Under the pieces are notes generated by a model. The model was given only the letters and a program-made list of their open reading frames with translations. It had not been told where the DNA came from and did not search any database. Both the position numbers and the translations under genes were made by a program. Shown one piece after another: positions 46,117 through 54,231 of a stretch of 64,000 nucleotides of DNA. Numbering within the stretch: the first letter of the stretch is position 1; every line of letters begins with the position of its first letter. Source of the DNA: Devosia sp. SD17-2 (GTDB lineage Bacteria > Pseudomonadota > Alphaproteobacteria > Rhizobiales > Devosiaceae); contig NZ_CP104002.1 in the NCBI RefSeq assembly GCF_029201565.1, positions 1,877,001-1,941,000 on the forward strand, in the 5' to 3' direction.

Positions 46117-47379
46117 TTAGCGCGCGTCTTCGAGCTTGAGCTCGGTGTTTTCCGGCGCGGTGGACGCGTCGGCCTCGTCGCTCTCAGCCGTTTCGGAGGG
46201 CACGGAGAGCTGGGCGAAAACGGCCTCCGGCTCAACGACGCCAACGAGGCGATTATCGGCATCCGTAATGGCGATCGGCAGCCCGCCGCTGGCGGCGCCG
46301 TAGAGATCGGCCAATTGCGTATCCATGTCGGTGGTCGGATAGTCGGTCTGCATCACGTCGGAGAGATGCACATCCGACGGGCCGCTGTCGCGGTCTGCTG
46401 TCGCGGCCTGCTGATAGGTAACGACGCCGGCGATTTCCTCGCCATCCATCACATAGACCGCATTCAAATTCTGGTCTTCCATGGTCCTGACGGCGTCGCC
46501 CGCCGTGTCGGTATTCAGCTGCATCACCGAAGGTTCGCTCGATACCGTCTCGGCCGTGAAGACGCGGCCCCGATCGATATCGGCGACGAAGGCGGCGACG
46601 TAATCATCTGCGGGATTGGAGACGATTTCCTGCGCCGTACCGATCTGAACGATACGCCCATCCTTCATGATGGCGATCTTGTCTCCCAGGAGCAGCGCTT
46701 CGCTGAGATCGTGGGTAATGAAGATGATGGTTTTCTTCAGCGTGGCCTGGAGACTGAGCAGCTCGTCCTGCATTTCGCGTCTGATCAGTGGGTCGAGTGC
46801 GCCGAAAGGCTCATCCATCAACAGCACTTCGGGATCTGTCGCGAGGCCGCGGGCAAGGCCCACCCGCTGCTGCATCCCGCCCGAGAGATCGGCAGGTTTG
46901 CTATGTGCCCAGGAGGAAAGGCCAACCTGCTCGAGCGCTGTCAGCGCCTTGGCATTGCGCTCTGCGGCCGGCACGCCCTTTACCTTGAGGCCATAGGCTG
47001 CGTTTTCGAGAATGGTTCGGTGCGGGAAGAGCGCGAAGTGCTGGAACACCATGGCGATCTTGTTGCGCCGGATGTCCCGCAATTTGCTGCCAGAGCAGGA
47101 GGCGACATCATCGCCATCGATCAGTATTTCACCACCGGTCGGGCGGATCAGCCCGTTGAGCATGCGCACCATGGTAGATTTTCCGGACCCGGATAGTCCC
47201 ATGATCACGAAAATCTGCCCCTCATCGACTTCAAAACTGGCGTTCTGAACCCCGACAGTCTGGCTGGTGGTCTGGAATATGGATTCCTTGCTTTCACCCT
47301 CGGCAAGGAGTGCGAGTGCCTCTTTGGGTCGGTCTCCGAAGATCTTGTAGACCTTCTTCACCCTCAATTTGGCCGTCAT
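46117..47379 (-). CDS. Glycine betaine/proline-type ABC ATP-binding protein (ProV) with CBS domains
   Basis: 420 aa. The ProV-type start KVYKIFGDRPKEALALL is present, with Walker A GLSGSGKSTMVRMLNGL, signature DLSGGMQQRVGLARGL, Walker B VLLMDEPFGALDPLIRREMQ and H-loop ITHDLSEALL. From about residue 275 the tail holds two CBS-like repeats (VRTMEDQNLNAVYVMDGEEIAGVVT; DLYGAASGGLPIAITDADNRLVGVV), the ionic-strength sensor in related transporters. First gene of the operon, with GAGG before the ATG. Confidence 0.94.
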   Translation of the reverse strand: MTAKLRVKKVYKIFGDRPKEALALLAEGESKESIFQTTSQTVGVQNASFEVDEGQIFVIMGLSGSGKSTMVRMLNGLIRPTGGEILIDGDDVASCSGSKLRDIRRNKIAMVFQHFALFPHRTILENAAYGLKVKGVPAAERNAKALTALEQVGLSSWAHSKPADLSGGMQQRVGLARGLATDPEVLLMDEPFGALDPLIRREMQDELLSLQATLKKTIIFITHDLSEALLLGDKIAIMKDGRIVQIGTAQEIVSNPADDYVAAFVADIDRGRVFTAETVSSEPSVMQLNTDTAGDAVRTMEDQNLNAVYVMDGEEIAGVVTYQQAATADRDSGPSDVHLSDVMQTDYPTTDMDTQLADLYGAASGGLPIAITDADNRLVGVVEPEAVFAQLSVPSETAESDEADASTAPENTELKLEDAR

Positions 47380-47759
47380 AAAACCTCGAAGTTAAATTGA
47401 GAAGAATAAAGAAGTTCAGTCGCACAATATTGTATGTTCATCGTATACATATAACGGGGTGACTTGGCCGAATGTGAGTCATTCGTCCCAATCATGCGCG
47501 ACAATCGTGTGGTTCGTGACAAGTTATGTCAGTTAGAATGACATTTCAACCGCAAATATGACAAAATCTGGATTGCGAGTGCTCAGGAAGGATTGGTTAC
47601 GTGTCCGGGGGCGTTGAAATTGTACGGAAAAATACTGCATTTTCTGGGCTTGGCGCGGTCAGGTATGGCCGTGGGCGTTCTTGTCGCAAACGTCCTAAAT
47701 TGCTCTGGTCTGGAGCGGGCCCGGATGGCGTGTTCCGCTGCGAAGAGCGCTTCGCCCGT
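47380..47759. other. Divergent/intergenic region upstream of the betaine operon, no gene recognised
   Basis: The first 120 bp next to the ATPase start are unusually AT-rich for this genome (ACAATATTGTATGTTCATCG and neighbouring sequence, 47424-47455) and probably hold the operon promoter, but no -35/-10 pair or operator could be fixed. The remainder, up to the 3' end of the exonuclease gene, has a short plus-strand open frame with no family features that runs antisense into that gene. Confidence 0.5.
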
Positions 47760-48530
47760 TCATTTGAGAACAATCCAGGTCGGTGCGTGGTCGCTTGATT
47801 TCTCCCAGCCGCGCACATGGCGATCGACACCGGCAGCCTTGAGGCGTTTGGCTACTAGCGGCGCGAGCAGGAGATGGTCGATGCGAAGGCCGGCGTCCCG
47901 GCCATAGGCATTCCGAAAATAATCCCAGAAGGTGTAAATCCGCTCGCCGGGATGAAGCTCGCGAAGCGCGTCGGTCCATCCCTGTTCAATGATCTTGTGA
48001 TAGGCGTCGCGCACTTCAGGACGGAACAGGGCGTCGTTGACCCAGCGTTCCGGCTTGTACACATCGATTTCAGTGGGCATGACATTGTAGTCGCCTGCCA
48101 GAACCACTGGAAGTTTGCTCGCCAGCAGCTCCTTGGCGTGATCGGTAAAGCGCTGAAACCATTTCATTTTGTAGTCGAACTTGGGGCCTGGCGCCGGGTT
48201 GCCGTTCGGCAGGTAGAGGCAGCCGAAAATTATGCCCTCCACAGCGGCTTCAATGTACCGGCTATGGTAGTCGTCGGTATCGCCCGGGAGCCCTCGCCGT
48301 GTCTCGATCGGCACTTTTCCGCGCGACAGGATGGCGACCCCATTCCAGCTCTTCTGGCCATGCCAGACAGCGCCATAGCCAGCCGCCTCGATAGCTGCGG
48401 TGGGAAACCGTTCGTCTGGAGATTTCAGCTCCTGCAGGCACACAACATCAGGTGTTGCCTCTTCAAGCCAACGCAGCAGAACTGGCAAACGGCCATTGAC
48501 GCCGTTGACGTTGTAGGTGGCGATCTTCAT
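47760..48530 (-). CDS. xth: Exodeoxyribonuclease III (AP endonuclease)
   Basis: 256 aa DNA-repair nuclease of the EEP superfamily. Motifs: KIATYNVNGVNGRLP, VVCLQELKSPDE (metal Glu), GDYNVMPTEIDVY (catalytic Asp-Asn), FWDYFRNAYGRDAGLRIDHLLL and the C-terminal SDHAPTWI (Asp-His). Length matches ExoA/XthA. It works on abasic sites in DNA. It is a single gene on the minus strand, and an IS5-family element lies 131 bp upstream. Confidence 0.94.
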   Translation of the reverse strand: MKIATYNVNGVNGRLPVLLRWLEEATPDVVCLQELKSPDERFPTAAIEAAGYGAVWHGQKSWNGVAILSRGKVPIETRRGLPGDTDDYHSRYIEAAVEGIIFGCLYLPNGNPAPGPKFDYKMKWFQRFTDHAKELLASKLPVVLAGDYNVMPTEIDVYKPERWVNDALFRPEVRDAYHKIIEQGWTDALRELHPGERIYTFWDYFRNAYGRDAGLRIDHLLLAPLVAKRLKAAGVDRHVRGWEKSSDHAPTWIVLK

Positions 48531-48660
48531 CTCAGCTGGCCCGGCGGAAAGTCTTCGAAGGAACGATCATCGTCCAGCACAACCAATATCGTTGCTGACC
48601 CGTTCCGAGGCGACGAAGACGATCGGGACAAAGCAGCGGCCTCTCATGACCAGACTTGAT

Positions 48661-49430
48661 CTAGGTTGTGTGGACAAAGTGTCTGACCCACAACCGGATC
48701 GACGCGACGAGAACGAAGCCGAGGAATCTATCGGCGGTTTTGTCGTATCGCGTGGCTAAGCGGCGGCTGTGCTTGAGCTTGGAGAAGCATCGCTCGACGA
48801 GGTTTCTCAAGGCATAGATATGGCCGTCGATAACGGACTGAACCTTGCGGTTTCGTTTGGCCGGAATGACAGCGGCCACGCCGCGGGCCTCCAGGTCAGC
48901 CAGGATGAAGTCGGCGTCGTATCCCTTGTCGGCGAGCAGCACGCAGGGTCTCGGACCGGGCTGGTCCATGATCGGCACGTAGCCTTTCACGTCGGAGACC
49001 TGTCCGCCGCTCAGCGTGACCGCGACAGGGAGGCCGAGAGCGTTGCTGCGGAGATGGATCTTGGTCGAGAAACCACCACGAGAGCGGCCAAGACTTTGGT
49101 CCGCATCCCCTTTTTTAGCGCGCCGGCGGCGTGCTGATGGGCGCGGATGATGGTAGAGTCGATCATCTGAACGCTATCGTTACCCGCTCCCGTCTCGTTC
49201 AAGGCCTCCAGCATCACATCCCAGATCCCCGCCTGCGTCCAACGCCGGAACTGGCGATAGACTGAGTTCCATGGGCCAAAATGGCTGTGCAGATCCCGCC
49301 AGGCGGTTCCCGTGCGGGCTATCCAGAACACCCCATCCAGCACCAGCCGATGATCACGCGGCCGCCGACCTCGTCTCGGACCCTTCTCCACCACGAACGG
49401 TTCGAAGAAGGCCCACTCTGCATCTGACAT
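48661..49430 (-). CDS. IS5-family transposase made by programmed -1 frameshift
   Basis: Two overlapping frames. The first (49430 to a stop at 49011) starts MSDAEWAFFEPFVVEKGPRRGRRP and includes the first DDE Asp in QMIDSTIIRAHQHAAGALKKG. The second frame (readable from the slip site to the stop at 48661) gives GRSRGGFSTKIHLRSNALG, then CVLLADKGYDADF (second Asp) and NLVERCFSKLKHSRRLATRYDK (catalytic Glu, the Y-(2)-R-(3)-E type region). Joined, they make a normal-length IS427-group transposase. The final TAG is completed by the TA target duplication and the flanking base, so the frame runs off the element's end. It appears intact. Confidence 0.82.
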
Positions 49431-49519
49431 CAAACCCCGAACCAACGCTGCTCTCCGCAAAGAACAGCATTGAATCAGCGATTAGCTGATTTGGGAATCC
49501 ACTTCGTCCACACCGCCTA
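48662..49519. mobile_element. IS5 family (IS427-like) insertion sequence, with TA target duplication
   Basis: Terminal inverted repeats are GGTTGTGTGGACAAAGTG (48664-48681) and, read inwards from the other end, GGCGGTGTGGACGAAGTG (49500-49517), 15 of 18 identical. Both ends are flanked by TA (48662-48663, 49518-49519), the 2 bp duplication typical of the IS427 group. The element is 854 bp without the duplication, the usual size, and carries a two-frame transposase. Confidence 0.85.
49110..49116 (-). other. Slippery heptamer A_AAA_AAG for -1 frameshifting in the IS5-family transposase
   Basis: On the minus strand the reading frame CTA AAA AAG GGG contains the canonical A_AAA_AAG heptamer. A -1 slip here joins ...AALKK to the frame that continues with DADQSLGRSRGG. 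The position matches known IS5/IS427 and IS3 frameshift windows. Confidence 0.75.
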
Positions 49520-49638
49520 AGTATAGCTCTCGACTTGGCTATTTGGGCCCAATCGGCCAGCTGATTAGATCGCAAGTTAGTATTGGAACAATGCTCCGCT
49601 GCCGACGCTTGGTTCTCTCCAACATAGAGGAGTGGATC

Positions 49639-50463
49639 ATGTTTTACACTGACAGCAAACTTCAGTTTCCAGTCCGGGTCGACAAGCCTAACCCATTGTT
49701 CGCGCGTGCCTTGCAGCAGGCAATCGGGGGCGTAGAGGGAGAGATCCGCGTGGCAATGCAGTATTTCTTTCAGGCCATGGGCGCGCGGGGCAATCCCAAA
49801 TTCAGGGATCTGCTGCTCAATACTGCGGCAGAAGAACTGGGCCACATCGAGATGCTGGCGACCGCTGTGGCGCTGAACCTCGAGGGGGCGCCGCTATCGA
49901 TGCAGGAGGAGGCCGCTGACAACCCTGTCGCCGGATCAGTGTTGAGCGGCATCAATCTTAAGAACCTGCTCTCCGCCGGTCTCTCGGCAATGCCTGTCGA
50001 TTCCGATGGTGTGCCTTTCAACATGTCCCACATCTATGCCAGCGGAAATATTGCTGCGGACATGAATTCCAATGTGACTGCGGAAGCCACTGGCCGGGTG
50101 CTGGCCGTGCGCCTTTACAATATGACCGACGATCCTGGCATGAAGGAGATGCTGCAGTTCCTGATCGCCCGCGACACGATGCACCAGAACCAGTGGCTGG
50201 CCGCTATCGAGGAGCTCGGTGGCAACGAGAACGTCTTCCCAATTCCCAACAGTCATCCGCAAGAAGAAGAGAACCTGGACTTCAGCTATGTATTCCTTGG
50301 CTTCCAGCACGATGGCAGCGAGCCTGTCCAGGGCCGCTGGTCAAGCGGACAATCGATTGACGGCAATGGTTCCTTTACGTCGCGCCCCATGGAGCCACTG
50401 GGGGAGGTGCCTAATCTCGGTCGGGCGAAGCCGAAGAGCGGTGCTCAGGCAGAGCAGCTTTAG
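49639..50463 (+). CDS. Manganese catalase
   Basis: 274 aa dimanganese catalase, ferritin-like four-helix bundle. It begins MFYTDSKLQFPVRVDKPNP, with metal-binding stretches GVEGEIRVAMQYFFQAMGARG, LLNTAAEELGHIEML (E..H) and later Glu/His in LIARDTMHQNQWLAAIEELGG. ATG 49639 is preceded by GAGGAG; longer upstream in-frame starts run into the IS element. It degrades hydrogen peroxide in the cytoplasm. It heads a plus-strand pair with the HIRAN gene 15 bp downstream and is 120 bp from the IS5-family element. Confidence 0.93.
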   Translation: MFYTDSKLQFPVRVDKPNPLFARALQQAIGGVEGEIRVAMQYFFQAMGARGNPKFRDLLLNTAAEELGHIEMLATAVALNLEGAPLSMQEEAADNPVAGSVLSGINLKNLLSAGLSAMPVDSDGVPFNMSHIYASGNIAADMNSNVTAEATGRVLAVRLYNMTDDPGMKEMLQFLIARDTMHQNQWLAAIEELGGNENVFPIPNSHPQEEENLDFSYVFLGFQHDGSEPVQGRWSSGQSIDGNGSFTSRPMEPLGEVPNLGRAKPKSGAQAEQL

Positions 50464-50478
50464 GATGGAGACAAAACG

Positions 50479-50865
50479 ATGCCAAATCGTCGTCTTCTCT
50501 TGCAAGGGATGGGAGGGGTAATACTGGCCGCGGGTACGGCCACTGCCGCCTCGGCTGCGAGTCCTCTCGAGCGTGTCCGGCTGATGAAAAGTTATATCGT
50601 CAATCTGGCCGATGATGCTCTGGTGTCAGACGCGCTCGCCCTTGGCGCGCCGCTTGCGCTCACCCGCGAACCGCAACGCAGTTTTGACGCAAGCTCCATC
50701 GCTGTCTTCCACGGGGATTTGCACCTTGGATATCTGCCCGGCAACCAGTCCAAGCTGCTTGCCCCCATGGTTGACGCTGGGTTCGCGCTTGAGGCGAGCG
50801 TCGTCGGAGTAGGGCGCCTGCCACGGCCGTCGGTTGAGCTGGATCTCTATATCCTGCGGGCCTAA
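50479..50865 (+). CDS. Exported HIRAN-domain protein
   Basis: 128 aa. N-terminal signal MPNRRLLLQGMGGVILAAGTATAASAAS with cleavage near ASA-AS; the RR pair makes a Tat route possible. The mature part matches the HIRAN fold: ALTREPQRSFDASSIAVFHGDLHLGYLPGNQSKLLAPMVDAG, with the R-E-P-x-N/R-x-x-D-x-x-A-I-x-V pattern, and VELDLYIL at the end. HIRAN domains normally bind DNA ends inside the cell as part of helicase or nuclease proteins; an exported stand-alone copy is uncommon. It likely shares a transcript with the manganese catalase. Confidence 0.8.
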   Translation: MPNRRLLLQGMGGVILAAGTATAASAASPLERVRLMKSYIVNLADDALVSDALALGAPLALTREPQRSFDASSIAVFHGDLHLGYLPGNQSKLLAPMVDAGFALEASVVGVGRLPRPSVELDLYILRA

Positions 50866-50884
50866 AGCCCGATCACATGCAAAG

Positions 50885-50908
50885 GGGCCGGCAGTCCGCT
50901 GCCGGCCC
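50885..50908. terminator. Bidirectional hairpin between convergent HIRAN and small membrane protein genes
   Basis: Perfect 10 bp stem GGGCCGGCAG / CTGCCGGCCC with a TCCG loop, 20 bp after the HIRAN stop and 50 bp from the end of the convergent small gene. No long T-run follows, so termination efficiency is uncertain. Confidence 0.55.
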
Positions 50909-50957
50909 AGGGGCGTCTTCTTCGCCGCAGAATGCGTAATCCTCACCAAGGGCCGGG

Positions 50958-51152
50958 TTAGCTGATCGTGGCAAAGAACATGCCCGCTGCCGCGAGGAGG
51001 AGGACTATGGGGATAATGAAACGCCAGAAACCGGCCATGTCACCATATTTTCCAAACACGGCGCGTTCCGCCGGGTCGCTATAAAGCTCTTCGGCAGACG
51101 GTCGTTCTTCCGGCGCATCAAACTCCACATTCGGCTTTTCGGGGGTGCTCAT
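50958..51152 (-). CDS. Small single-span membrane protein of unknown function
   Basis: 64 aa from ATG 51152 (MSTPEKPNVEFDAPEERPSAEE). An acidic soluble N-terminus of about 40 residues is followed by one transmembrane helix, FWRFIIPIVLLLAAAGMFFA, and ends with TIS. No family recognised. The frame is open upstream to 51347, but that part has no protein character and overlaps the TreY gene start. It is encoded among stress-type genes and is divergent from treY. Confidence 0.6.
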   Translation of the reverse strand: MSTPEKPNVEFDAPEERPSAEELYSDPAERAVFGKYGDMAGFWRFIIPIVLLLAAAGMFFATIS

Positions 51153-51298
51153 CGCGGTTGCTCCATAGATCCGTGCGGCCCGGGTCTCGGCAGAGAAATG
51201 GTTCTTGCCGGGCGACCGTTCCAAATCAGTGAGGAGCTGCAATTCCGGCACTTCGATCATATCGCCGGTAAAGAGAACGGGCGCATTCGGAACCTGGC

Positions 51299-53596
51299 AT
51301 GCGTGGAACCATTGGGCTCCCAAGCTCCCGCCTATCCCGGCGGGCACAATATGCGGGTTTTCAATTGGTTCAGAATATTCCGTCGGCCACCTACCGCATC
51401 CAGATGCGGGAGGGTGTTACGTTTTCCAGTGTCGAACAGCAGCTTGGCTATCTCGTCGACCTCGGCATCTCCCACCTTTATCTGTCCCCGATCTTCGCCG
51501 CGGCAGAAGGTTCTACCCACGGCTACGACATAATCGACCCGACTGTGATTGAACCCGCGCTCGGCGGAAGCGAGGGTTTTGAGAAACTGGCCCGCGCTGC
51601 GCACGAAGTGGGGCTGGGCGTTATTCTCGACATTGTCCCCAACCACACCGCATTCACCCCGGAAAATCCCTGGCTGCAGGATGTCCTGCGGCGTGGACCA
51701 GACAGTCCGTTTGCCGCCTATTTCGATATTGACTGGACCGCAGGCCCGCTTGTTCTGCCGTTTCTTCCAGAGCCGTTCGAGGTCATGCTGTCGCGTGGCG
51801 ACTTTTGCGTGCGGGACGGCAAATGGTGTTTTGGACCAACTGAAATCCCATTGGCTGCGGGTCATGAGAAATATTCTGGAGACGTCAACGGCCTTGCCGC
51901 TCTGCATGAGATGCAGCATTGGCGCCTCCGCCATTGGGAACTTGAGCGAGACGGGATTACGCATCGGCGATTTTTCAATATCACCTCCCTAATCGGGATG
52001 CGCATTGAAGTTCCGGAGGTTTTCGAGGCGACCCATAAGGGGGTGGTGGAACTGGTCGAAGCCGGCCTCGTGGACGGTCTGCGTATCGATCACGTCGACG
52101 GACTGGCAGACCCCAAAGCCTATCTCGACCAATTGGCCAGCGTCCTGCCCGGGACACCCGTCTGGGTGGAGAAAATCCTTATGGGAGCCGAAAGGCTCGA
52201 CCCGCAGTGGAAGACCGTTGGCACTACGGGATATGAAGCTGCAGGCTTGATCACGCAACTGCTGACAGACGGGGCCGGCCTCGAGGCAATCGATTTGCAT
52301 TGGCGCGCCTATACAGGGATCAGCGCGGATTTTCCGGCGTCGCTGGAAGCTGCCAAACTCGATATCCTATCCAATGAACTGGCGGCGGAACTGCACCAAC
52401 TGTCGATGATGGCGCGTGCTTGTCTGACGAATGATCCAAATGTCGAGCCTGGCCCAGAGGGGCTGCGCGAGGCGGTGACCCAGTTACTGTTGGGCATGCC
52501 GCGCTACCGCACATATCTCGATGGCTCGCCGGCCACCGCTGATGCACGCGACATACTGGACCGGATCGTCGCTCTCGCCAGTGCCCGAATTCGCTCCACC
52601 CGTATAGTTGAACGCCTCGTCCAGCATCTCATCGAGCCAGCCGGCGAGGCAGACCGGACCTTTGCGAGGCGCTTCCAGCAGGTGTCGGGAGCCCTATTGG
52701 CAAAGGCACAGGAAGATACGGCCGGCTTTCGATGGACACGCTATCTGGCCGAAAACGAGGTCGGTGCGGAACCCGAAAACCCGACCATAATCGATGAGGA
52801 TGCCAGTTCATTTCTGGCGAGCCGTCGGGCGAGCGAGATGTCCCTGACGTCGTCGCACGACACGAAACGATCCGAAGACAGTCGGGCGCGGCTTATCGCC
52901 ATCAGTCATGCTCCGGAGGCGTTCTGGTCGCTGGTCGAGGCAGCAGATCCGCTGGCGCCCGAGATGCTGTCCCACCGGTGGCGGTGGTATATCGTCCAGT
53001 CTGCCTTGGCCCTATGGGGAACCGAGGTGGAAACAATCAAGCAGCGGCTTCGCCAGCACAATCAGAAGGCAATGCGTGAGGCAAAGCTCGAAAGCTTCTG
53101 GACGAGGCCCGATCCAGAGGCCGAAGCTGCGGCCGACGGTTTTTCCGACAGGCTATGCGACCAGTGGAAAGAGACCGAGCCAGCAGCGCTACAGCAACTG
53201 GTCGAAACGGGAGAGGCACTCTCCCTTGCCCAGCTTGCGCTCAAGTGTTTGATGCCCGGGTTTCCCGACATCTATAGAGGTGCTGAAGGCTCCTTTTTTG
53301 CGCTCACGGACCCGGACAATCGTCTGCCTTTTGACCGGGCTGCGCTGGCAGCTATCGAAGAGGCTGACGGCTTTGGGGCCGAGAAGCTGAGGCTCACGCG
53401 TGTTCTGCTGGCCTTGCGCCAGGAGGAGGCATTGTTCGTTCAAAATGCCACTGCAGAAGTTCACCAGGAGAGCGGCACAATCCTCCGGCGGGTTTGGGGT
53501 GAGCGTAACCTTACGGTGACCATTGGCAGCGCTGCCACCGGCGCTTCGATATGGAGGGGAACCGGGAAATTGGCCCTCAACATTGCCTGGGTTTGA
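51299..53596 (+). CDS. treY: Maltooligosyl trehalose synthase (TreY)
   Basis: 765 aa GH13 enzyme that isomerises the reducing-end linkage of malto-oligosaccharides to form maltooligosyl trehalose. Motifs: IPSATYRIQMREGVTFSSVEQQLGYL, SHLYLSPIFAAAEGSTHGYDIIDP, VILDIVPNHTAF, GLRIDHVDGLADPKAYLD (nucleophile Asp), WVEKIL (acid Glu) and SLTSSHDTKRSEDSRAR. The region GFPDIYRGAEGSFFALTDPDNR closes the catalytic core. The start is uncertain: ATG 51299 gives about 28 unconserved residues; TTG 51365 is also possible. The usual partner treZ (and glg genes) are not in this window. Confidence 0.9.
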   Translation: MRGTIGLPSSRLSRRAQYAGFQLVQNIPSATYRIQMREGVTFSSVEQQLGYLVDLGISHLYLSPIFAAAEGSTHGYDIIDPTVIEPALGGSEGFEKLARAAHEVGLGVILDIVPNHTAFTPENPWLQDVLRRGPDSPFAAYFDIDWTAGPLVLPFLPEPFEVMLSRGDFCVRDGKWCFGPTEIPLAAGHEKYSGDVNGLAALHEMQHWRLRHWELERDGITHRRFFNITSLIGMRIEVPEVFEATHKGVVELVEAGLVDGLRIDHVDGLADPKAYLDQLASVLPGTPVWVEKILMGAERLDPQWKTVGTTGYEAAGLITQLLTDGAGLEAIDLHWRAYTGISADFPASLEAAKLDILSNELAAELHQLSMMARACLTNDPNVEPGPEGLREAVTQLLLGMPRYRTYLDGSPATADARDILDRIVALASARIRSTRIVERLVQHLIEPAGEADRTFARRFQQVSGALLAKAQEDTAGFRWTRYLAENEVGAEPENPTIIDEDASSFLASRRASEMSLTSSHDTKRSEDSRARLIAISHAPEAFWSLVEAADPLAPEMLSHRWRWYIVQSALALWGTEVETIKQRLRQHNQKAMREAKLESFWTRPDPEAEAAADGFSDRLCDQWKETEPAALQQLVETGEALSLAQLALKCLMPGFPDIYRGAEGSFFALTDPDNRLPFDRAALAAIEEADGFGAEKLRLTRVLLALRQEEALFVQNATAEVHQESGTILRRVWGERNLTVTIGSAATGASIWRGTGKLALNIAWV

Positions 53597-53695
53597 CCCT
53601 CCCTGGACGCTTGGCGGGGTATTTCCTTGCTTGGGGCAAGTCTGGCAACCCAGTGCGGGTCACGTCGTTGCGGTCATCTCAACAGGAGTTCTCCC

Positions 53696-54205
53696 ATGAC
53701 CGTAACAGCCCAAGATCTCTTCATCACCGGCCTCAAGAATGCTCACGCGATGGAGAACCAGGCCCTTTCCATTCTCAAGCCGCAGGCGGAGCGGATAGAA
53801 AATTATCCCGAAATCGAGGCGAAGATCCGAGATCATATCGCCGAGACAGAAGGTCAGATCGGACGTCTTGAGCGGGTGCTCGATACGCTCGGCGAAGACA
53901 AGTCGACCCTCAAGGATTTGGCTCTATCGCTGGCCGGTACGATGGCAAGTGTCGGCCACACCGTGGCACCCGATGAAATCCTCAAGAATTCCATGGCCAA
54001 TTTCGCCTTTGAGAACTTCGAGATCGCCGCATACAAATCATTGATCACGCTGGCTGAAGCGAGCGGCAACGGAGCCGCCATGTCGGAATTGGAAGCCATT
54101 CTCCATGAAGAAATGGCCATGGCCGAATGGCTCTACGACAATATTGAAATGGTGACCCTGAAGTTTGCGTCCCTCAAGGAGGCGGGCGAGACAGCCAAGA
54201 AATAG
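53696..54205 (+). CDS. Ferritin-like DUF892 (YciE/YciF type) protein
   Basis: 169 aa four-helix protein. Stretches TAQDLFITGLKNAHAMENQALSILKPQAERIENYPEI, HIAETEGQIGRLERVLDTLGEDKS and NFAFENFEIAAYKSLITLAEASG, LHEEMAMAEWLYDNIEMV are the DUF892 pattern, with Glu/His at metal-ligand positions. The family is induced by stress in enterobacteria; function not proven. ATG 53696 has AGGAG 8 bases upstream. It is 99 bp after treY on the same strand; its terminator has been split by an IS1182-like element. Confidence 0.9.
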   Translation: MTVTAQDLFITGLKNAHAMENQALSILKPQAERIENYPEIEAKIRDHIAETEGQIGRLERVLDTLGEDKSTLKDLALSLAGTMASVGHTVAPDEILKNSMANFAFENFEIAAYKSLITLAEASGNGAAMSELEAILHEEMAMAEWLYDNIEMVTLKFASLKEAGETAKK

Positions 54206-54210
54206 AGCGA

Positions 54211-54231
54211 AAAGGGCGCCTTTGGCGCCCT
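54211..54231 (+). terminator. Left half-copy of the DUF892 terminator hairpin (duplicated by IS insertion)
   Basis: AGGGCGCCTTTGGCGCCCT (54213-54231) is an 8 bp stem with TTT loop, 7 bases after the DUF892 stop, preceded by AAA. Here it is followed by CAGACTGC of the IS and not by a T-run. The identical hairpin followed by TTTTG is found at the other end of the element (55758-55776). The original intact terminator was AAAAGGGCGCC-TTT-GGCGCCCTTTT. Confidence 0.75.

Noticed and set aside
47593..47907. Plus-strand frame upstream of and antisense to the exonuclease gene
   Set aside because: Overlaps conserved C-terminal coding of exonuclease III; no family features.
48664..49517. IS5-family transposase as a frameshifted pseudogene
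   Set aside because: The frame change falls exactly on an A_AAA_AAG slip site and both frames carry intact DDE residues, so programmed frameshifting is the better explanation.
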